DNA of 64,000 nt, taken from Sipunculus nudus. Its lineage: Eukaryota; Annelida; Sipuncula; Golfingiida; Sipunculidae. A program made the position numbers and the translations under genes. Below are positions 56,760-64,000 of the stretch, piece after piece (positions within the stretch are counted from its first letter, which is position 1; each line of letters starts with the position of its first letter). The notes beneath the pieces were generated by a model. It searched no databases and was not told the DNA's origin. It saw nothing but the letters and a program-made list of their open reading frames with translations. The stretch is taken from NCBI GenBank assembly GCA_026874595.1, contig CM049311.1:32817176-32881175 (forward strand), in the 5' to 3' direction.

Positions 56760-57010
56760 AACGGGGAACACCACGGGGAAAACCGGGCGTGAAAATCAGA
56801 GTGCCATGGCCAAAAGTGTGTGACGACCAGTTTATTCATATAGAAGAGAAAAACCCTGTTGAAATACATGAAATGGGAAGTGTTAAGTACACCGTGACTG
56901 TTCAATAGACCGGTTCAATAACAGTGTTAGGTACATCGTTATTGTTATTAATTTATTGTTCAACAGACCGGTTCTATTAGAGTTTCTTATAAAATTATAT
57001 GAGCGTTACA
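56757..57010 (-). mobile_element. LTR end related to the 17-kb gypsy LTR
   Basis: It begins TGTAACGGGGAACACC, like the 5' LTR outer end at 17055 (TGTAACGGGTGTTCCC), then has GGGCGTGAAAATC and GTTTATTCATATAG. The GTTTATTCA word recurs in the LTR at 17131 and, on the minus strand, provides an AATAAA signal. The other boundary is unclear, so this may be a solo LTR or a truncated one. Confidence 0.55.
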
Positions 57011-57899
57011 TACCGTTGACATAAGAAATTCAACTGAGATATAAGTGCGGCAACAAATTACATGATAATATGCCTTATATCGCAATGACGGCAAGAACCC
57101 TCATGACGGCCACGTGCCTGGTGGTACTCATTGTAAGACTTACGTACAGCTGAAGCAACAATATATTTATACCTTGAAATACCTGTCAATGTAACTTACA
57201 TTACATACACCGTTTTAACTTAAATAATATTACATACAACGTTTTGCGCTCATAAAGCTCGGTATGTTATATTAACCTTATATAGTATAATAACTTATAA
57301 TTAAGCGAAGAAAATATTACAGCGTAGTGCAATGCGGTATACAAATATAAGTCGGTGCCTGTTTAACATTTTTTTACTGGTTTCAACTTAAATTATTAAT
57401 GGTTTTATGACAAGCTTAAACATTTTAAAGTTAAACTGTACTAGACTACCTGTAGCAAAAGCTCATATAGCGGGGATGAGCCAGCAAAGCGGTCGCCAGT
57501 TTGAAGACATATCTTCTAGATACCCAAAAGGGTGAAGGGTCTGAATCTTCAGAAGAACGGGTGTGTGACCGGAATAGAAATAGTTGTCCGATTGTCCACC
57601 AGATGTCGCCCTCGTAAAATTACAATTAGCCGCTCTGCTTCCCTCCTGTTCACAGCTTCACTACCAAAAGTATTTCTGTCTATTTCCTATAGATATTACA
57701 TGCTCAGTGATAAGTCAGTTTCTCTAGGTTTGAAGAGGTTAATAATAAAGTGATATATTTGGGTTGTTGATTTGTAATTTGAATTATTTAACTTAATAAA
57801 GTAGGTCCTACAACAGCTCGTTAGATTAGAGGTTACATCATTTCATCCTTAGGTCTGGAAGAAATTTAAAAATTTTTTTTAGCAATTAAATTGCTAAAT

Positions 57900-57901
<2 letters not shown>
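57011..57901. other. Stretch without a recognised gene
   Basis: AT-rich, no domain or exon recognised. It may include the rest of the LTR that starts at 56757. Confidence 0.4.

Positions 57902-57956
<55 letters not shown>
57902..57956. repeat. (AT)n microsatellite
   Basis: About 27 AT units between AATCCT and GCATGATC. No mobile-element end was recognised. Confidence 0.95.
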
Positions 57957-57959
<3 letters not shown>

Positions 57960-58099
57960 TGATCTAATGAAATTTAATTTGAGAGTGCTTATACAAGAAA
58001 ACAATTTGCCATCGTCAAAGTAAGGGGACATTGACTGTTGTGGTTTTACATTTAAGCCTGTTCCTAAAAAATACAAACTTCTGATCCGATTTCCGGTGT

Positions 58100-59520
58100 A
58101 CACTTAAACCTTAATTTATTTTTGCTATATGATGGAAATATTATCGTGCTTCAACAGTTAATATGTTCATTGAGTACATAGATCCCCTATAGCTACTATT
58201 CTGACCAGACACATTATGGTCCAGTCCATAACCTCTACAAATCACTTAATACTTCCCTAATACTCCGCATACACGTCAAATATATATTGAAAACCTGTAT
58301 AATAAGAACAAATAAGAACAACCAAAGTAGTTTTGATAATATAGAGTCGGTCTTGTTTTTCTTTATTTATTTATCTTATGGAATCAAACTCGGTTTGGAC
58401 CCTTGACATACATGTATACAACTCCCCTGCTCTAAGCGGCCCTGGATACATCCTTAGAGATAAGAACCGGGAGGGGGGGATTGCTACATGGCCTCTTTGA
58501 AAGGGGGTCAGGTCAACCATTTCCCCATATTCTCTTTTCAGACGGTAATAACCAGGGGAGGATCCAGGATTAAGGAAAAAAGGGAGGGGGTCAAGGTCGC
58601 CAAAAAAAAAACCTGGTCGAAACCCTTAAAAAAAGGTTGCGGTGGGCCAAAAATTCGGGGGGGGGGGGGGGGCTGGGGTCCGGAATGGGTACAGAATTGA
58701 TCAATAGGCCTATCTACATACGTTAGTAAAATTTATTACTGAAGTGTCTGAACTATTTTATATTATCTAATTGTTTTAATCCTAACAAATGAATGAACTA
58801 TTTAAAGTTAATAATATTAAACAATCTAAGTATTAATATAAATGTTTATTTGTTTAATTAGGGGCCCCGCTGATACATAGACCTATTTTACAGACTTAGC
58901 GTTTGTTTAATCCGGCTCTAAAAAAGTAGGTATAAATGTATATATTTAAACAATTAAGCTATATAATTAGAATCAATGTTCTTATTTTAATAAACTTCAC
59001 ATATGAACTAGCATTTATTGAAAGATAAAGGATTTTTATCTGTATATAGCTCTGTGATAAATGTATTTTTTCACTTTGATAATTCGTGAATACTTTAGTC
59101 CGTCTATAGTGGAAATAATTAAGATAACCGTACATGCATTTTAAGCAGGCGGTAATTTATTATTCCGGCGGTTAATAAATATTCATTTACTTGTTCGTAA
59201 ATTTAGAAATTTAGCTTAATAATAGTACCTATTTATTTAAATTAGTTTCATGCTGTTTTCATACATTATCTTTAATTCAAATTTTCTGTCCAAAATATGT
59301 AGTTTTTATTATTTCATCTCTAAATACTTTATTTAATTAACAAATTGACAAAGGCAGTTGATTGTTCTGAGCTAGCTTTTTTTAATTAATTCCAGAAAAA
59401 AAAATCGTCAAATTCCCTTTCTTACAATATTGCGCAGCTTTCTTCTTTATCTTCATTCTTTCTCTTATATTTCAAATTATCGCTATAATTGATTGGGTCA
59501 ATAAAAATAAATGCTCCACC
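58100..59520. other. Stretch without a recognised gene
   Basis: AT-rich upstream DNA of ALDH16A1. About 58545-58690 is an A-run and G-run-rich repeat fragment (GGATCCAGGATTAAGG, then a 17-base G run near 58659) resembling the GGATCTAG...GGGG words near 3120 and 8283. Confidence 0.4.
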
Positions 59521-59677
59521 GCTGAAAGCATCACAAGCCAACACAGTGAGCCTCGCGCTGTTTATGGTGACCTCTACTGGCAGTTGACGGCAAAAAATTT
59601 ACACATTGTTGTGAGCGGCCGAAGAAAAGTGATCTGTGGCCTGTGACCCGCAAGAATTGAGTCTTGTTTGACCGAAT
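59521..59677 (+). promoter_or_regulatory. Putative promoter and 5' UTR of ALDH16A1
   Basis: A short, more GC-balanced block (GAGCGGCCGAAGAAAAG, GGCCTGTGACCCGCAAG) precedes the start codon in an otherwise AT-rich region. No TATA box at a proper place was seen. Transcription start not determined. Confidence 0.35.
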
Positions 59678-60657
59678 ATGGCTGCGACACAACTTACAGA
59701 CAATAACATTGAAAATATATTTGAAAAGATGAACTACGGTCCGGCACCAGAAGCACCAAATGTAGTTCAGGTAAAAATTAAGCTGGTTTATTTGCAGGAG
59801 TTTCACCATGCGGTGAGGTGTGTCTGGCTTGCAGGTCGCTTGATGCATGCAGAAATGTGAACATTCCCACCTGTCATCTCAGAGGTCATTTTGACGTTTG
59901 TAATATTAATGAATTTGTATCCAGTCCTATAGTCCTTTCTATTTCAGTTTGACTGATGACATACACCCAGGACCCGCAGGAATGATACACCGAGACTGGT
60001 TGTTGCCAGATTTATTGCGTATAAGCCCCTGTCACATAGTCAGAAACCGCAATGGAATTCTGCAGATGTACATACTAAGTTAAGCAAGCATTTAGAAATG
60101 GAGGCGGTTACCTCCACCAAAATATCTTTTAAAAAAAAAGAGGATTGTGTCCAGGTGAGAATATATTTGCAGAGAGAGTTCGGTGGAAAGTGTACGTATA
60201 AATTAACAAAGTTAGAGTGTAATAACTTTCTGGACCATACCCAAATCCTAAAATTATACAAAGTTTATTATTTATCTCCAATCTCTTTGCAGAAAAAAAC
60301 CTTTAACTTTTCACTTCCACCTCTTCAGCTCTACATTATTTTTGTAATGCTTCATCTTTTTGTCAGGATTTACCAGTTTAATCTAGTAACTGTGTACCAA
60401 ACAAGTACTTGACATTTATATTTTCTCCAAGTAAGATCTACTGTCAGGCAAAGCCAGATATGGTTACCTAAAAAACTGTTCAAGTCTTCAAGATAAAGGC
60501 CAGATAAAAGGGTGCATTGTTAAAGCCAGGATGACATGGCACGAAGTAATCTATTGTGTCAGGGATATATGTGGCTTTAGACTGTATAGTTCTTATCTAG
60601 ATCTTCTTCCAGTGCAACTGTAAGGTCACAGTAAATATCAACAAATGTCAGTATATT

Positions 60658-60692
<35 letters not shown>

Positions 60693-60733
60693 TTTCAGTG
60701 CAACTGTAAGGTCACAGTAAATATCAACAAATG

Positions 60734-60826
<93 letters not shown>

Positions 60827-63591
60827 AAAATGTAAATGTCGAGCCCTGAATATTCTTGTGGTATGAGTGATCAACCTGGATATGTTATCAAACTACTTGA
60901 CAATTGAATGTGAAAGTCTTTTAATATAACTGCATTAACTGGCAACCCATGGCAGATGCCATGTCTCTTGGCAACAAGATGAAGAAGAAACAAGAGGTTG
61001 CAAAATGTATATGTGTCTTTTTATTACTAGTATATGCTCATCATATGATGGGAGTCTCAGGTATACCCACCTTCCATCCGTTAAATTTTAGTGTCACTGC
61101 CATAACTTACTTGGCTTTGAATTTGATGGATTTTGACAAAACTCAAATACTTATCTTGCCTGAGTTTGATTATGGGCAACAGCCAAGCATATTTAATAAT
61201 TTCACGAGTAACAGGGCTACTTTTTGGTGTAGCCGCAATAACTTATGAAGAATATCAGAAATGGCAATCAATAAAATATTTTGCCTAAGTTTGATTTCCA
61301 GCAAAATCCCTGCATATTTAGTGAGGACAGAGGTCACCACACTTTGAAGGCACCTTGGTGACTTGCCAAAACTTCTATGGATTTTCATGAAACTTGTTAA
61401 ACAAATTTAACAATAGAGTTTCTAACTAGAATTACCTACTGGTACCTACTGGTGGAACAAAGTATAGTTATAAAAGGGCAGTAACAGATGAACAAGATAT
61501 TTAAATTAGATATTTAAAAAATTATGATAAATTGTTAGATTTTGGGTTAACTATGATCCACTTTTTTGACAGAATTTGAATTGTAGAAAAGTTAGAATTT
61601 ACCAGTATCTGAAACTAAATGTAACTTAATTTTAGATTTGTAGACTATACAGTAGTACATTTCAATTTTCAGGAAAGTTGGACACAATTTAAGTTTGCAT
61701 ATCTTGCCAGTGCCTAATGAAATATTCAACAAACTTATACTTATCTGAAGAATATGTTCACATGAACATCTGCTTGGCTTTTGTTCACAATTGTTTAAAA
61801 TTTGCTTTTTAATGAAAGGAGATTTTCCAGTATGAGAGAAATAAAACCTTCCTGAACAAGAAGCTGAATCATTGACGGCAAAGTTAAAAGGAAAAGGATT
61901 TATGTTATAAGATTATTTAGCAGGTGTTGTGTCATGAAATAATGAGATGTCCTCTGTTTTAAACAGGCTTGGCTGGACGACCATGATAGGAAGTTTGGTC
62001 ACTTCATCAACAACAAATGGGTGATTCCAGAGGGCAGGAAGACATACACCACCAAGAACCCAGCCACAGGTCAGAATAAAACAAGACTAATAAGGCTAAA
62101 AAAGGTATCATTCTCAGGCACTGTCAGGTCAATTTTAACCCCTCCACCCCCCAATCAAAAATTTTGATTTTGATTTTAGTCTTTCAAGAAGATAAAATTA
62201 TACAATTATGATAAGATTTCATTTGTTTTATAGTACTATTATCTGGTTTACAAAAAAGTTGTGTTATTATCACGCTTTTCCCTGATTATATTTCATTTTT
62301 ATTGTAACATACAGAAAAATGTCAAAATATCACTCGCCCGCATTGGTTTTTGGAAAAAGTGCCTACCGGTAAGAACCAAACTATTTTTTTTGCCTAATTT
62401 TAGTAGTTCTTTAATGCTTGCATTGTCTGTATACTTTGGTCGCAATATAAGTGATTTTATTATTTTTTTTTTTTTTGCAGTTTTCATTTTTAGTAGATTT
62501 GGCATATAGGGTTACTGTTAATTATCTCTACCCATGTAACCTTGTGTGTGTGAAAATCATCACAGTTGTTGGTATGGAATAAACAGAATGATTTACATTG
62601 ATAAACAAGGATGAACAAAGGTTACAGAGTACATTCTTCATTGATGGACAAAGAGATAACAGTAATATTATATATGTTTATAATGGTAACACAGGTTAGA
62701 CATAAAATATCAAATCACAATAATTCAATAATTCCTTTCTTAAACTGAATATTGTGTTAAATTTCTCTGCTCAAGTGTAAGATGTAATTAACTTTCCATA
62801 CATCATCAAATGTGATAATAATGACTGGAACCGTGGTATATATATTTAGTGCATCAAAATTTGGCCTAACCCCCTTCCATGGTTTAGGGGTAGTGCACAG
62901 AGCCCAAATCGGGGAGATATTGAGTTTGAATCTCAGCTAAGATTTTTCACTGTCGGCCCCAGCCAGGGTGAGCGCTCTGCAAGCTTGATATGGAGACTGT
63001 TCCCAACAGTCCTGTTTCACTCACACACGAGTGCGCCTTCTGGGGGTTCCTCAGTGTTGTGGCCCAGTAATGGGGATGACACACACACAGGACCCACAGG
63101 AGTGGTACACCAGGATAATAGTGTGTAAGCACCTGTCACATAGTCAGAAACAGGAATGAAATTCTGCAGACACACATGGTTCTTAGTTAAGCAAGCATTA
63201 AAAACAGAGATGGTTAAGTCCACACAAAAAGAAATATGGCCCCTGTTGAGGTTACTCATGCTTTGTCTTCTAATTTTTATTCAGATTTATTTTTGCTGAG
63301 GTGTATAGCTTGGATAAGTTATATGTGTGTATATGTTATACATTTGTATATGTTATATGTGTTATTTGTGTTATGTGTGTATTCACCAAATGAAGTTATA
63401 GTCCTTATTAGAAGTAGCATACCACTCAAAAAAACAGCTGATATATATATACACACATGTACAGGTGAGGAGCTGGCTACGACAGTCCAGGGGACACAGG
63501 AGGATGTAGACATGGCCGTACAGGCCGCACGAACAGCCTACACGTCATGGAGTAAAACACCACCTCACGTCAGAGCTAGACACCTCTACAG
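59678..63591 (+). CDS. ALDH16A1: Aldehyde dehydrogenase family 16 member A1, N-terminal exons
   Basis: Three coding exons with matching phases: 59678-59770, 61967-62069 and 63465-63591 (phases 0, 1, 2). Exon 1 begins [20 protein letters not shown] and continues [11 protein letters not shown]. Exon 2 reads [19 protein letters not shown] and [11 protein letters not shown]. Exon 3 reads [20 protein letters not shown] and [15 protein letters not shown]. The MAAT start, the YGP-P-E motif and the AWLD-D...GHxxNxKW order are typical of ALDH16A1 rather than other ALDHs. The family has tandem ALDH domains, and in vertebrates the catalytic Cys is missing. The active-site region lies beyond the window, so activity cannot be judged. 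The first intron is 2.2 kb and carries SINE and (AT)n repeats. All donors and acceptors are GT-AG. Confidence 0.93.
59957..60123 (+). repeat. SINE tail copy in ALDH16A1 intron 1
   Basis: It shares CCTGTCACATAGTCAGAAAC, GGAATTCTGCAGA and AGTTAAGCAAGCATT with 63072-63226. The tRNA-like head seen near 62880 is missing here, so this is a 5'-truncated copy. Confidence 0.7.
60610..60738 (+). repeat. 43-bp direct repeats flanking an (AT)n array
   Basis: The block from CAGTGCAACTGTAAGGTCAC to AACAAATGTCAGT occurs at 60610-60652 and 60696-60738 without change. Between them lies an (AT)n array with a T run (60660-60695). A second, longer array follows at 60739. Confidence 0.95.
60739..60820. repeat. 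(AT)n microsatellite, interrupted
   Basis: Two AT runs (about 60739-60781 and 60784-60819) separated by a TTT interruption, in ALDH16A1 intron 1. Confidence 0.95.
62868..63236 (+). repeat. tRNA-derived SINE in ALDH16A1 intron 2
   Basis: The head has an A-box-like GGTTTAGGGGTAGTGC (62881-62896) and a B-box-like GAGTTTGAATCTC (62922-62934). The body CAGTGTTGTGGCCCAGTAAT and the tail shared with 59957-60123 follow. Confidence 0.7.
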
Positions 63592-63768
63592 GTGAGATCC
63601 TGCTGTGGTACAGATACATAACAAACTGGACACAACCATACAACTCCCAATCATTTTTATGTGCCACGGATCTGGGCAATATGATTTGATGTTTTGTGGT
63701 TAAGGCATGACCCTGTGGAGTGGACAGGCCCAAGCCAGATGCTCAGGGACATTATGGTCAGGGGTAGT

Positions 63769-64000
63769 TTTTACGGGGTCGCATAAAAGCGGACCAAACT
63801 GTCTCTCTAGTGAAGCTTGCTTTGCTAGCGAAGAGGTTGGTATGCCGGACTTGTACGCCACCAGTGTGGGTTCGAATCCCGGATTGGCCCAGATTTTTTA
63901 CCTCAACCATTTGTCTTTGTAACAAAATAGGGGCTCGTCCAACATGACTGTAAACTTTGTGGCCCAGGGAATCAGCTCACCAAAGTGTGACTCCTAGGAT
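63769..64000 (+). mobile_element. Second copy of the TRIM-like element, cut by the window end
   Basis: The LTR-like unit 63769-63924 starts TTTTACGGGGTCGCATAAAAG (ancestral TGTTAC) and ends CTTTGTAACA. It has an A box TAGCGAAGAGGTTGG (63826-63840) and a B box GGTTCGAATCC (63869-63879). TAGGGGCTCGTCC at 63928-63940 is the PBS with one change. The next 60 bases match, in reverse, the internal region at 10617-10690 (AGTCACACTTTGGTGAGC). So unit, PBS and internal part are colinear in an independent copy. Confidence 0.75.

Overview
The window is animal nuclear DNA: AT-rich, with spliced genes, long (AT)n microsatellites and many transposable elements. A multidomain D8C/VWD/EGF receptor, SCAN-like-gag (Gmr1-type) and Ty3/gypsy retrotransposons, L1/Tx1- and Jockey/CR1-like LINEs and tRNA-derived SINEs together suggest a mollusc, most likely a bivalve. 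The species cannot be named from the sequence.

Host genes, all on the + strand: (1) an orphan signal-peptide exon at 2987-3050; (2) a VWDE-like cell-surface protein at about 33977-47597. The latter starts with a TSP1/EGF-like exon and continues through 18 phase-consistent exons: D8C, VWD, EGF, three Cys-rich CxxC/W repeats, a transmembrane helix and a short tail ending in TAA, with AATAAA downstream. (3) The first three coding exons of ALDH16A1 at 59678-63591; that gene runs off the right edge.

Repeats by region. 3.6-10.4 kb: a decayed Gmr1-like LTR retrotransposon (LTR-gag-PR-INT-[RT deleted]-RNaseH-LTR), interrupted by a 1.64-kb foldback element with a 5-bp target duplication. 10.4-11.1 kb: a miniature LTR element (TRIM-like) whose about 160-bp LTRs carry a tRNA-like A box and B box and whose primer-binding site resembles the tRNA-Pro 3' end; a second copy runs off the right end (63769-64000). 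12.1-19.0 kb: a minus-strand Ty3/gypsy element holding a nested LINE and a nested LTR insertion. 19.1-25.9 kb: pogo-like ends, a GC-rich TA-flanked inverted-repeat element, SINEs and a short repeat found three times. 28.5-33.9 kb: a degraded L1/Tx1-like LINE abutting the receptor gene. 51.2-54.9 kb: a decayed Jockey/I/CR1-like LINE on the minus strand. 55.3-56.1 kb: a Harbinger-type MITE inside GCGCGC-rich repeat DNA. 56.8 kb: a further LTR end.

The main pattern is that several LTR-type elements share TGTTAC/TGTAAC...GTTACA/GTAACA ends, and that these ends abut (AT)n arrays directly at five or more junctions. This suggests integration into AT microsatellites, or growth of microsatellites at insertion sites. 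The pol-III-promoter-bearing miniature LTR element is the best candidate for something little described.
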